A stretch of DNA of 64,000 bases from Bufo bufo (GCF_905171765.1 NC_053390.1:136788820-136852819); one strand, 5' to 3'; shown: positions 44,135 to 54,766, counted from the stretch's first letter. The notes: generated by a model from the sequence alone, not told the origin. Made by a program: numbers and translations.

Positions 44135-44634
44135 GTGTACAGTTATGTGAGGTACGCGGTATAATAGATGCAGTGTGTACAGGTATATAGTATATTCCCT
44201 AGTGTTCTGATATGTGAGGTACAGGGTATAATAGATGCAGTGTGTACAGGTATATAGTATATACAGCAGTGTACTGATATGTGAGGTACGGGGTATAATA
44301 TATGCAGTGTATACAGTATATACAGTAGTGTAATATGTGAGGTACGAGGTATAATAGATGCAGTGTGTACAGGTATATAGTAAATACAGCAGTGTATTGA
44401 CACCTCGTACCTCAGATATCAGTACACTGCTTTATATACTATATATCTGTACACACTGCATCTATTATACCTCGTACCTCACATATATAGTATATACAGA
44501 AGTGTACTGATATCTGTACACACAGCATCTATTATACCTCATACCTCACATATCAGTGCACTGCGGTATATACTATATATCTGTACATATTGCATGTATA
44601 ATACTGTGTAATATATGCAGTGTGTGTGCATGTA

Positions 44635-44668
<34 letters not shown>

Positions 44669-44700
44669 CAGAGCAGTGTATTGATGTGACACATAGAAGG
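44135..44700. repeat. Tandem and inverted array, ~60-bp unit
   Basis: Units with TGTGAGGTACGGGGTATAAT and GCAGTGTGTACAGGTATATA repeat about four times (44150-44400). They then continue in inverted orientation (ATTATACCTCGTACCTCACA) to about 44600, ending in a (TA)n run at 44643-44668. Confidence 0.85.
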
Positions 44701-45895
44701 TATAATACTGTAGATGCAGTGTTTATAGAAATATGTGGTCAGTTATGCATTATAGTCACTGTGAGGTACATGAGGTAGTGGTAACTGTCTGAAGTATTAT
44801 ACATGAGTGAGCAATGAGTAAAAACAGGGCATGGGGGGGGGGGGGGGTAAATGACGAGAAGTGGAGGACCTCCTCTTACCTCTCCATTCCAGTCTGTATG
44901 GATCAATACAGAGCTGCTTGTGAACTTTTAATACTTGCTGTTAGGGGTTGAAGGACCTGTGATGATGTCATCACAGGTCCTGGCAGATGTACCTTTGAAA
45001 CCTAGGAACTACACCATTTTTGGTGCAGTTCCTTTGCTAGATTCTGCAGGACCTGTGATGTTGAAGATGATGTCATCACAGGTCCTGGCAGATGCACTGT
45101 TCTAACCTGGGAACTACACTTTACACTGTGCAGTTCCCTTACAGGACCTGTGATGACATCATCAAAGGTCCTTTAGCTTTAGAAAGGTAAACAGGAGTAA
45201 TTAGGGGGCGGGGCCTCTCCTCCACTTCGGTGCCTGCCTGCAGCCTATCAGAGGAAAGGGAAGGGACACGCCTCTCCCTCCCCTGCACCTCCGCTGGCAC
45301 AGACAGTTTACAATGGAGATGAGCGCAATGGAAGCGCTCATCTCCCTGTGCCCGGCGGCGGCTGCTCACTTGGGGGGGGGGGGGGGGGGGGGGGGGGTCA
45401 TTTTAGTTGGGGGGGCACATGGGGGGGCACAGCATGATGTAGGGGGGGCCGTGGCCCCCTCTGGCCCCCCCCCTGGCGACGCCACTGGTCACTCATCAGC
45501 TAAAAGTAAGTGGTTGCCGAGAACCAGCATCATAATCATTACAGCCCAGGCCTTGAAAAGAGTCAAATCTACCTGAGAAGAGTCATGGTTATTCCTAATC
45601 TCCTGCTCTCCTCGCCCATCTGCTGATGATTGGCAGTTCTCTTCTAGAGAGAAAACTAGGTAGAAGACTGTCAGTCATCAGCAGGTGGGCGAGCAGGAAT
45701 TCATGAATAACCATGACTCTTCTCAGGTAGATTTGACTCTTTTCAAGGCCTGGGCTGTAATGATTATGATGCTGGTTCTCGGCAACCACTTACTTTTAGC
45801 TGATGAGTGACACACCGCTGAAATCAGCATTTCTGTCACTACTTTATACTGCCCTCAGTACAGTCAGTATAAAGTTGAGGACAGGTTCCCTTTAA

Positions 45896-46365
45896 AAGTG
45901 TTCTGCGATAAGCTCCGCCCCCATACACAGTAGGATGCATGCTGCCTGCGATTCATACTAACTGAGAAGGAAAGGCTCCATACCAGCGCCGATTCATGGG
46001 AACTGCCAAGTTTTTGTGTAATCAGCACTCCTGGTCAGTAAGGCTGTTTCCACATGATCTGATTTTCATAAAATCGCTGCAAAAAACATAGCAATTTGCC
46101 GCGAATGTATGTAAATTAGATCATGTGGAAAGAGCCTTACTCTGACCAGGAGTGCTGATTGGACTAAAACCTGTCAGTCAATAGCACTGACAGCCTCTCC
46201 TCCAATGAGGCAGCTCTGCTAGGACTGCTGCCTGTATGATCAGTCTGGAGCGGAGCCCTGCTGCTGCGAGGGGAAAGAGCCTGGCTCAGGACCTGGGGAC
46301 ACAACCAGCAACACACAATGCCATGAGTTAAGGAAGGAATCTACATGTATTGCAATTGGTTTAAA
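45896..46365. other. Spacer with a small palindromic MITE
   Basis: AATCAGCACTCCTGGTCAG (46019-46037) is inverted at 46142-46160. Inside it a ~95-bp hairpin runs from GGCTGTTTCCACATGATCT (46042) to AGATCATGTGGAAAGAGCC (46136), with TAA and TTA flanks. The remainder is unassigned. Confidence 0.6.
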
Positions 46366-47685
46366 AGAGTGCCTACATGTATGACAGTGTGTGTATGTAA
46401 GAGTGCCTGCATGTATGACAGTGTGTGTATGTAAGAGTGCCTACATGTATGACAGTGTGTGTATGTAAGAGTGCCTGCATGTATGACAGTGTGTGTATGT
46501 AAGAGTGCTGCATGTATGACAGTGTGTGTATGTAAGAGTGCCTGCATGTATGACAGTGTGTGTATGTAAGAGTGCTGCATGTATGACAGTGTGCGTATGT
46601 AAGAGTGCTGCATGTATGACAGTGTGTGTATGTAAGAGTGCTGCATGTATGACAGTGTGTGTATGTAAGAGTGCCTGCATGTATGACAGTGTGTGTATGT
46701 AAGAGTGCTGCATGTATGACAGTGTGTGTATGTAAGAGTGCCTGCATGTATGACAGTGTGTGTATGTAAGAGTGCCTGCACGTATGACAGTGTGTGTATG
46801 TAAGAGTGCCTGCATGTAGGATAGTGTGTGTATGTAAGAGTGCCTGCATGTATGATAGTGTGTGTATGTAAGAATGCCTGCATGTATGATAGTGTGTGTA
46901 TGTAAGAGTGCTGCATGTATGACAGTGTGTGTATGTAAGAGTGCCTGCATGTATGACAGTGTATGTATGTAAGAGTGCCTGCATGTATGATAGTGTGTGT
47001 ATGTAAGAGTGCTGCATGTATGACAGTGTGTGTATGTAAGAGTGCCTGCATGTATGACAGTGTATGTATGTAAGAGTGCCTGCATGTATGACAGTGTGTG
47101 TATGTAAGAGTGCCTGCACGTATAACAGTGTGTGTATGTAAGAGTGCCTGCATGTAGGATAGTGTGTGTATGTAAGAATGCCTGCATGTATGATAGTGTG
47201 TGTATGTAAGAATGCTGCATGTATGACAGTGTGTGTATGTAAGAGTGCCTGCATGTATGACAGTGTATGTATGTAAGAGTGCCTGCACGTATGACAGTGT
47301 GTGTATGTAAGAGTGCCTGCATGTAGGATAGTGTGTGTATGTAAGAGTGCCTGCATGTATGACAGTGTGTGTATGTAAGAGTGCCTGCACGTATGACAGT
47401 GTGTGTATGTAAGAGTGCCTGCATGTATGATAGTGTGTGTATGTAAGAGTGCCTGCATGTATGAAAGTGTGTGTATGTAAGAGTGCTGCATGTATGACAG
47501 TGTGTGTATGTAAGAGTGCCTGCATGTATGACAGTGTGTGTATGTAAGAGTGCCTGCACGTATGACAGTGTGTGTATGCAAGAGTGCTGCATGTATGAAA
47601 GTGTGTGTATGTAAGAGTGCTGCATGTATGACAGTGTGTGTATGTAAGAGTGCCTGCATGTATGACAGTGTGTGCATTAAAGAGT
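46366..47685. repeat. Minisatellite A, 35/36-bp unit
   Basis: About 37 copies of a 36-bp unit (GTGCCTGCATGTATGACAGT plus GTGTGTATGTAAGAGT), with a 35-bp variant lacking one C. The mixture of 35 and 36 keeps three minus-strand frames open for 394-450 codons of HTHTVIHAGTLTYTH-like peptide, which is not a gene. Confidence 0.95.
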
Positions 47686-47727
47686 GCTGGCATATATAGA
47701 AGTATGCGTGTAAAAGAGTGGCGGCGT

Positions 47728-47925
47728 TTTGTCAGAAAACCTTAACTCGTCATATTCCATTTCCAAACGTGACTTCCGGGGGTGTGTCAGGGGTGTGCGC
47801 CTCCACGCAAGGACACCGCGTGTGCGCTCTCAGGGGTAAGGAGATCTGGCGGTCTTTTGTCTTGTTAAATCTCCTTACCCTCACACTGCGCACGCACGGA
47901 TTGTAAAATCTCCTTACCCTTAAAG
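47728..47925. mobile_element. Truncated copy of the TTTTGTCAGAAAACC element
   Basis: Starts TGTCAGAAAACCTTAACTCG and matches the left arm of 48498-49085 up to AAATCTCCTTACCCT, with some parts missing. Followed directly by minisatellite A again. Confidence 0.65.
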
Positions 47926-47929
47926 TGTG

Positions 47930-48450
47930 TATATGTAAGAGTGCTGCATGTATGAAAGTGTGTTTATGTAAGAGTGCTGTATGTATGACAGTGTGTGTAT
48001 GTAAGAGTGCTGCATGTATGACAGTGTGTGTATGTAAGAGTGCCTGCATGTATGACAGTGTGTGTATGTAAAAGTGCCTGCATGTATGAAAGTGTGTATG
48101 TAAGAGTGCCTGCATGTATGACAGTGTGTGTATGTAACAGTGTGTCTAGGTAAGAGTGCTGCATGTATGAAAGTGTGTGTAGGTAAGAGTGCTGCATGGA
48201 TGACAGTGTGTGTATGTAAGAGTGCCTGCATGTATGACAGTGTGTATGTAAGAGTGCCTGCATGTATGACAGTGTGTGTATGTAAGAGTGCTGCATGTAT
48301 AAAAGTGTGTATATGTAAGAGTGCTGCATGTATGAAAGTGTGTGTATGTAAGAGTGATGCATGTATGACAGTGTGTGTATGTAAGAGTGCCTGCATGTAT
48401 GAAAGTGTGTGTATGTAAGATTGATGCATGTATGACAGTGTGTGCATTAA
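47930..48450. repeat. Minisatellite A, second block
   Basis: About 15 units of the same 35/36-bp repeat, more variable. It ends with the same junction sequence (GTGTGCATTAAAGAGTGCTG) as the first block. Confidence 0.92.
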
Positions 48451-48497
48451 AGAGTGCTGGCATATATAGAAGTATGCGTGTAAAAGAGTGCCGGCGT

Positions 48498-49085
48498 TCT
48501 GTCAGAAAACCTTAACTCGTCATATTCCCTTTCCCCACGTGACTTCCGGGGGTGTGTCAGGGGTGTACACCTCCGAGCAAGCACAGTACCACGGCACGGT
48601 GCCTCCGCGCAAGCGCAGTACCAGGGCATGGGTAAGTTAAAATTACAGTGAGCCTTGACTCATGGACGCGTGCAAGGACACCGCGTGTGCGCTCTCAGGG
48701 GTAAGGAGATCTGACGGTCTTTTGTCTTGTTAAATCTCCTTACCCACACACTGCGCACGCACGGATTGTAAAATCTCCTTACCCTCACTACGCAGCGCGC
48801 TTCAGATTAATTGCTGGCTGGCTTCAATCCGCGCGTGCGCAGTGTGAGGGTAAGGAGATTTAACAAGACAAAAGACCGTCAGATATCCTTACCCCTGAGA
48901 GCGCATGCGCGGTTGGGCGCGTCGCGCGTCCATGAATCAACGCTCACTGTAATTTTACCCTACCCATGCCCTGGTACTGCGCTTGCGCAGAGGCGCCGTG
49001 CCGTGGTAGTGCACTTGCGCAGAGGCGCACACCCCCGGAAGTCACGTGGGGTAAGGGAATCTGACGATTTAAGGTTTTCTGACAG
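48498..49085. mobile_element. Palindromic element with CTGTCAGAAAACCTTAA ends
   Basis: About 588 bp. Ends CTGTCAGAAAACCTTAA and the inverse at 49069-49085. The arms share CACGTGACTTCCGGGGGTGTG and TAAGGAGATTTAACAAGAC. Contains GCGCATGCGC at 48901-48910 and several TGCGCTTGCGCAG-type sites. Superfamily unknown; it is inserted between units of the surrounding minisatellite. Confidence 0.65.
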
Positions 49086-49935
49086 AGCATCGGCATGTGT
49101 AGAAGTGTGCGTGTAAAAGAGTGCCGGCATGTGTAGAAGTGTGCGTGTAAAAGAATGCCGGCATGTGTAGAAGTGTGGTTGTAATAGGATGCCGGCATGT
49201 GTAGAAGTGTGTGTGTAAAGAGTGCCGGCATGTGTCGAAGTGTGCGTGTAAAAGAGTGCCGGCATGTGTAGAAGTGTGCGTGTAAAGAGTGCCGGCATGT
49301 GTAGAAGTGTGTGTGTAAAGAGTGCCGGCATGTGTAGAAGTGTGCTTGTAAAATAGTGCCGGCATGTGTAGAAGTGTGCGTGTAAAGAGTGCCGGCATGT
49401 GTCGAAGTGTGCGTGTAAAGAGTACCGGCATGTGTCGAAGTGTGCGTGTAAAAGAGTACCGGCATGTGTAGAAGTGTGCATGTAAAGAGTGCCGGCATGT
49501 GTCGAAGTGTGCGTGTAAAAGAGTGCCGGCATGTGTCGAAGTGTGCGTGTAAAAGAGTGCCGGCATGTGTAGAAGTGTGCGTGTAAAGAGTGCGTGTAAA
49601 GAGTGCGTGTAAAGTATGTGTGTAAAGAGTGGCGGCATGTGTAGAAGTATGCGTGTAAAAGAGTGCCGGCATGTGTAGAAGTGTGCGTGTAAAGAGTGCG
49701 TGTAAAGAGTGCGTGTAAAGTATGTGTGTAAAGAGTGGCGGCATGTGTAGAAGTATGCGTGTAAAAGAGTGCCGGCATGTGTAGAAGTGTGGTTGTAATA
49801 GGATGCCGGCATGTGAAGAAGTGTGGTTGTAATAGGATGCCGGCATGTGTAGAAGTGTGTAGATGCCGGCATGTGTAGAAGTGTGCGTGTAAAGAGTGCC
49901 GGCATGTGTAGAAGTGTGCGTGTAGCAGAGTTCTG
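49086..49935. repeat. Minisatellite B, 35/36-bp unit related to A
   Basis: About 23 copies of GTGCCGGCATGTGTAGAAGT plus GTGCGTGTAAAAGAGT (36) or a 35-bp form. It aligns position by position with unit A, so A and B are diverged branches of one array. Minus-strand frames are open but repetitive. Confidence 0.93.
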
Positions 49936-50262
49936 TTGCTGTATCTATGCACAGAGCTTGGTATTGTTATGGTATCTAAGTACTGAGCTTGAAGGGGGTG
50001 CCTAAGTTCAAATTTTTGAGGCCAAACTACAGGGATGCTGTTAAAATAAAAAAAATAAAAAAACACTTAAACTCACCATCCTGATCACTATTTGATCCAA
50101 CACCAATACACTGTTCTCTCCGTCAGGCTGCAGCTGGGACATCATGTTTTGGCTGCCGCGATAAAATGCCTGTGTACCGCACCTGACCGCTGTAACTAAT
50201 CAATGATCTCAGTGGTGTACAGCACCAAGGCCAGTGATTAGCTGCAGCGGTCATGTGCGCTA
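49936..50262. other. Unassigned spacer
   Basis: No recognised feature. Confidence 0.4.
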
Positions 50263-50265
50263 TTA

Positions 50266-50570
50266 GGGTCCATTCACACGTCCGCAAATGGGTCCGCATC
50301 CGTTCCGCAATTTTTCGGAACGGGTGCGGACCCATTTATTCTCTATGGGGTCGGAATGGATGCGGACAGCACACAGTGTCCTGTCCGCATCCGCATTTGC
50401 GGAGAGCGGCCCCGATCTTCAGGTCCGCAGCTCCGCAAAAGATAGAACATGTCCTATTCTTGTCCGCAGCTGCGGACAAGAATAGGCATTCCTTTAGGGG
50501 TGCCGGGCGGGTGTGTTGCGGATCCGCAATTTGCGGGTCCGCAACACACCACGGACGTGTGAAAGGAGCC
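50266..50570. mobile_element. PIF/Harbinger-type MITE, GGGTCCATTCACACGTCCG family
   Basis: TTA at 50263-50265 and 50571-50573. Ends GGGTCCATTCACACGTCCG and ACGGACGTGTGAAAGGAGCC. The interior has several hairpins such as TTGTCCGCAGCTGCGGACAA (50460). Confidence 0.75.
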
Positions 50571-50737
50571 TTACACTACAGCTTCCTATATAAAGGATTA
50601 TTTTAAAGTATGTTGATGCAAATTGGAAAACCCCCTTAAGTGTCAATATTTGCATGAAACTATAGGGTGGGCCCCTAGAGTCACTTCTACTGGTGAGCCC
50701 TTGGCACCCCATTCCGACACTGTATATATACGTACAG

Positions 50738-50994
50738 TCATGGGCATAACTATAGTACTTGCTATGGGGCCCAGAGGTTGGCGGGGGCCCTATCAGGGAC
50801 AAGAACATTGTGCCTTTTTGTGGGAAATAACAATAGAGTGTCTTACTTCTATGATATGGGTTTTCTGATATATATGGTGCTATTATGCATACCTTTAGTT
50901 ATTGCCACTTATGCTGTTCCTATTTTCTTACACTAGGTGGTGGAACCCCCATCCTATTTTGCTATGAGACTCTATGAACTATAGTTACGCCCCT
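50738..50994. mobile_element. Short hAT-like MITE
   Basis: Left GGGCATAACTATAGTACTTG, right GAACTATAGTTACGCCCCTG, an inverted pair of the same end family as 34033. No convincing 8-bp duplication was seen. Confidence 0.5.
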
Positions 50995-51759
50995 GCATAC
51001 AATGCATTCGGAAAGTCCTTACACTCTTTCACTTTTTTCATATTTTGTTATGTTGCAGCCTTTTGCTAAAATTACAAGTTTTCCCCTATCATTCTGCACT
51101 CACTACTCCATAATGACAAAGTGAAAACAGAATGCTCAAAATCTTTGATAATTTATTGAAAAGTAAAAACTAAAATATTACCTTGACATAAGTATTCAGA
51201 CCCTTTACTCAGTACTTAGTTGAAGCACCTTTGACAGCACTCACAGCCTCTAGTCTTCTTGGGTATGATGCCAGAAGGTTTGCACACCTGGATTTGGGGA
51301 CTTTCTGTAATTTTTTTCTGCAGATCCTCTCAAGATCTGTCAGGTTGGATGGGGACCATCAGCAGACAGCCATTTTCAGATCTCTCCAGAGCTGTTCAAT
51401 TGTGGGTGCTGACTGGTTTGCTCCAAACATGATGCTTAGAATTGAGGCCAAAAAAGTTCTATATTTGTTTCATCAGACTAGAGAATATTGTTTCTCACAG
51501 TCTGAGAGTCCTTTTGGTACTTTTTTGCAAACTCCAGCTGTGCTTACATGGTCATTTACTGAGGAGAGGCTTCCTTCTGGCCACTCTGCCATAAAGCCCA
51601 GATCGGAGGAGTACTGGAGTGATAGTTGACCTTGAAGGCTATGTACATCTTTGGAGGCAATTTTTGTTTATGATTGCATTTTACTCATTTTTGTCTAAAA
51701 ATCATATTTTCAATTTGCCTTTATTAAAAATATTGAGCTATTCTGTTACAAAGGGTTAA

Positions 51760-52511
51760 AGGACTTCTGTCACCCCACTAAACAGTTTTTTTTATTTTTT
51801 TTGGTTACTTATAATCCCTATACTGCGATTTATCCATACATACTGTAATTAATCAATTTGCTTCAGCAGATTCTGTTAAAAACGTACTTTTTAAATATGC
51901 AAATTACCTTGCTACCAGCAAGTAGGGCGCATCCTCCTATCCTAAAGACGCCCCCTCCTCATGTTGATTGACAGGGCCAGCGGATGGGATTGTGCTCTGG
52001 CTGGACCTGTCTGCTATCAAGATCTCGCGCCTGCGCCGTAACGGTATTAAGTCGGCGCAGGTGCACTGAGAGGCGGACGCTCGCTCGGCCGCTCCATCCT
52101 CAATGCGCCTGCGCCGATGATGTCACATCTACACCCGGCGCAGGCGCATTGAGGAAGGAGCGGCCGAGCGAGCGTCCTCCTCTCAGTGCGCCTGCGCCGA
52201 CTGAAGACAGGTACGGCGCAGGCGCCAGATTTTGAATGCAAACAGGGCCAGCAGAGAAAGATCCCGTTCGCTGGCCCTGTCAATCAACATGCGGAGGGGG
52301 CGTCTTTAGGATAGGAGGATGCGGCTGCTACCAGCAAGTAGCCGCCCTACTTGCTGGTAGCAAGGTAATTTGCATATTTTAAAAGTACGTTTTTAACAGA
52401 ATCTGCAGAACCAAAATGATTAATTACAGTATGTATGCATAAATCGCAGTATAGGGATTATAAGTAACCAAAAAAAAACAAAAAACTGTTTAGTGGGGTG
52501 ACAGAAGCCCT
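51760..52511. mobile_element. T2/Kolobok-type MITE, 752-bp palindrome
   Basis: TTAA at 51756-51759 and 52512-52515. Ends AGGACTTCTGTCACCCCAC and the inverse of GTGGGGTGACAGAAGCCC. The arms are well matched. The centre (52027-52225) carries five exact GCGCCTGCGC sites on either strand. Confidence 0.85.
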
Positions 52512-52629
52512 TTAACAGTTTTTCTAACTGTGTGACTGGTACTTTCACTTTCACTTTGTTGCGCTAATTTAATAACCCTTATCTCTAAACTACTAAGCGG
52601 TTATAACACTTATTTAAGGCACATTCTTA

Positions 52630-52993
52630 GGCTAGTTTCACACTTGCGGCAGGACGGATCCGACATGCTGTTTACCATGTCGGATCCGTCCTGTGGCTGT
52701 TCGCCGTGCCCCCGCTCCGTCCCCATTGACTATAATGGGGATGGGGCGGAGCTCCGGTGCAGCACGGCGGTGCACGGAGAAAGCCGCCGGACTAAAAAAC
52801 CTGACATGCAGTAATTTTAGTCCGGCGGCCTTAAGCCGTGCACCGCCGTGCTGCGCCGGAGCTCCGCCCCCATCCCCATTATAGTCAATGGGGACGGAGC
52901 GGCGGCCCGGGGGCACGGCGAAACAGCCGCAGGACGGATCCGACATGGTGAACAGCCTGTCGGATCCGTCCTGCCGCAAGTGTGAAAATACCC
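52630..52993. mobile_element. Harbinger-like MITE, GGCTAGTTTCACACTTGCGG family
   Basis: TTA at 52627-52629 and 52994-52996. Left GGCTAGTTTCACACTTGCGG, right CCGCAAGTGTGAAAATACCC. The interior has repeated GTCGGATCCGTCCTG hairpins and CATTGACTATAATGGGGA. Confidence 0.75.
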
Positions 52994-53269
52994 TTATCAT
53001 TAAGATAAAAGCTGAGCTATAATGAGTGTTTACAATGAGAGCAGAGATAAGGAGTCCGTCTGCTCCCCAGATGACGGAAAAGAAAGAAAAACACAGGCTG
53101 CTGCTAGAGCATGTCAGCTCTGTACAGAAAAAAAGGATTAAATATTTTTAATAAGGACCAATTGAAAAAATGATTTTAGCTCAAAATAAGTACAGTGCAG
53201 TAATAAAAAAAATTGCCCCAAAAAGTGTACATAGCCTTTAAGTTTCTCTTATCTGACTGCAGAAACTTT

Positions 53270-53500
53270 GGAGCTCAGCCAGAGTGACCATTGTGTTCAT
53301 AGTCATCCCTCACCATAATAATCTGGAGCTCAGCCAGAGTGACCATTGGGTTCATAGTCACCTCACCATAATAATCTGGAGCTCAGCCAGAGTGACCATT
53401 GTGTTCTTAGTCACCTCTCACCATAATAATCTGGAGCTCAGCCAGAGTGACAGGTTCTTAGTCACCTCTCACCATAATAATCTGGAACGCTTCCTTTCCG
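53270..53500. repeat. Local tandem repeat inside the Tc1 fossil, ~58-bp unit
   Basis: Four copies of a unit with TGGAGCTCAGCCAGAGTGAC and CACCATAATAATC, derived from one transposase segment. Confidence 0.88.
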
Positions 53501-54045
53501 ACAATCACCTGCTTCATCAGGCTGTGCAAATCCGCCTTTAGTTTGGTGGGGCAGCCAGCTCTAGGAAGAGACCTGGTTGTTTCAAACTTCTTCCAATTAA
53601 GATCTATAGTGTCCACTGTGCTTTTGGGGACTTTCGGGGAAGCAGAATTTTTTTGTACTCATCTCCAGATCTGTACCTCCACACAGTCCTGTCTTTAGGC
53701 TCTACAGGCAGTTTTTTTGCTCCTCATGGCTTGGATTTTTCTCAGATATGCATTGTTAGACCTTTATATAGACAGGGGTGTATCTTTCCAAATCATGTCC
53801 AGTCAACAGAATTTACCACAGGTGGACTCCAGTCAAGTTATAGACACTAAAAGATGATTAAGAGAAATGTGAGGTCCCCAGAGCGAAATTTCAAGTTTCA
53901 TAGCAAAGGGTCTGAATACTTATGTCCATGCAAAATTTACATTTTTTCTTTTTCATAAATTAGCAAATATTTCTAAAATTCTGTTTTCACTTACTCTTTA
54001 TGGGGTATTGAGTGCTGATTGAAGGGGGGGAACTTGAATTGTTTT

Positions 54046-54608
54046 TGTGGGACATGGGGAATGCTGTGAAGATACCTTCATAGGTGAATGTCATGCTGGT
54101 TCTGATCCTGGGATTATGATGTAGGGTGGCATAATGAATGGTAACCGGACCCCTCTAATGTTAATTCCAGGTCCACTAACAGCTTGGAGTTACATTGATT
54201 TGGTCATGGAACCGGTGGTATGACTATTTCATCAAAGTGTCCAAAAAGCCGTTTTTGTATTTTTTTTAAATGCCAATCCGCATGTTCCCCGTGTTACTGT
54301 GAGCAGCCTGCTTGGCCTAAACATGCTTCTATGGCCTACTTTGGTCTCCAGACTTGTCTCTCATTGAGAACATCAGGGACATTGTTGGTTGGCAATTGCA
54401 GCCTCCTCACAGGTCACCAGGCACAGTGCAGTGCCTTGTATAGTGAATGTGCTTGGTATTACAGCCCAGGCCCTTTCATTTGAATTGCAAATAGGCTATG
54501 TGAGAGATGAATGTGATATTACTGGCCTAGAAAGAAGCCACAGGGCTCCTCTACACAATACTTAGTGGTAGAAAGATAAATATTAACAGTTTTCTTTTTC
54601 TTTTACAG
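54046..54608. other. Intronic sequence before the second ADGRV1 exon
   Basis: No repeat end recognised. The last 25 bases are the T-rich tract and ACAG acceptor. Confidence 0.5.
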
Positions 54609-54766
54609 GTGTTTTATTCCGAATGTCTATGCAGCTCTCTTTACAGCTGCCCTTGTGCCATTAGTTTGTCTTGTGGTTGTACTTGTAGTTTTCATCCATG
54701 CGTACCAAGTCACACAGCAATGGAAAGCATACGATGACGTGTTTAGAGGCAGACCCAATGCTACAG
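54609..54766 (+). CDS. ADGRV1: ADGRV1 exon: extracellular loop 2 cysteine, TM5 and intracellular loop 3
   Basis: This exon completes the Met codon split with the exon at 3164-3342 and then encodes 52 residues plus one base. It begins with CFIPN, whose Cys is the likely partner of the conserved TM3 disulfide. TM5 follows ([18 protein letters not shown] to VVFIHAYQV), and then the intracellular loop 3 segment [17 protein letters not shown]. The acceptor is a T-rich tract ending in ACAG at 54605-54608, and the donor is GTACAG at 54767. The final G is completed by AG at 59624 to give Glu. The upstream intron is 51,266 bp and is filled with mobile elements, yet both junctions keep frame. Intracellular loop 3 couples adhesion receptors to G proteins. 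The reading frame is fully open and the sequence looks under constraint, so this is an active gene and not a retrocopy. Confidence 0.94.

Larger units (their letters stand above)
42155..45487. mobile_element. hAT-like non-autonomous element, 3.3 kb
   Basis: A perfect 8-bp duplication GTCACTCA is at 42147-42154 and 45488-45495. Ends CAGTGGCGTC on both sides (left CAGTGGCGTCTCTAGC, right GCGACGCCACTG). No transposase. Cargo includes a 24-bp-type minisatellite, a second hAT-like end at 43928, a ~60-bp tandem array, and hairpins around AGGACCTGTGATGATG near the right end. A run of 26 G is at 45372-45397. Confidence 0.85.
42067..45891. mobile_element. T2/Kolobok-type MITE split by a hAT-like element
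   Basis: TTAA at 42063-42066 and 45892-45895. Ends AGGGAACATGACATCAAC and the inverse of TTGAGGACAGGTTCCC. The left arm is 42067-42154 plus 45496 onward; the palindrome centre is near 45635. The hAT-like insertion at 42155-45487 separates the two parts. Confidence 0.8.
51636..53237. mobile_element. T2-like MITE nested in the Tc1 fossil
   Basis: Left AGGCTATGTACATCTTTGG after TTGA (51632-51635, decayed TTAA), right CAAAAAGTGTACATAGCCT before TTAA (53238-53241). Subterminal inverse matches include TTGCCTTTATTAAAAATATT against AAATATTTTTAATAAGGACC. It contains two younger insertions. Confidence 0.72.
51001..54045 (-). mobile_element. Decayed Tc1-like element, interrupted by MITEs
   Basis: The left part (51001-51635) and right part (53242-54045) are segments of one minus-strand Tc1-like element. 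They carry recurring family phrases such as TAAGTATTCAGACCCTTTAC (51190) and its inverse partner AGGGTCTGAATACTTATG (53907). It has lost much of its transposase coding region and keeps no useful frame. The gap is filled by the T2-like element at 51636-53237. Confidence 0.8.

Noticed and set aside
46341..49846. Long His/Thr/Tyr-rich repeat ORFs on the minus strand
   Set aside because: They follow exactly the 35/36-bp minisatellite units and are open in several frames, so there is no sign of coding selection.
3499..52511. piggyBac assignment for the TTAA-flanked MITEs
   Set aside because: The ends start AGG or AGC, while piggyBac ends usually start with C. TTAA plus AGG fits T2/Kolobok of frogs better.
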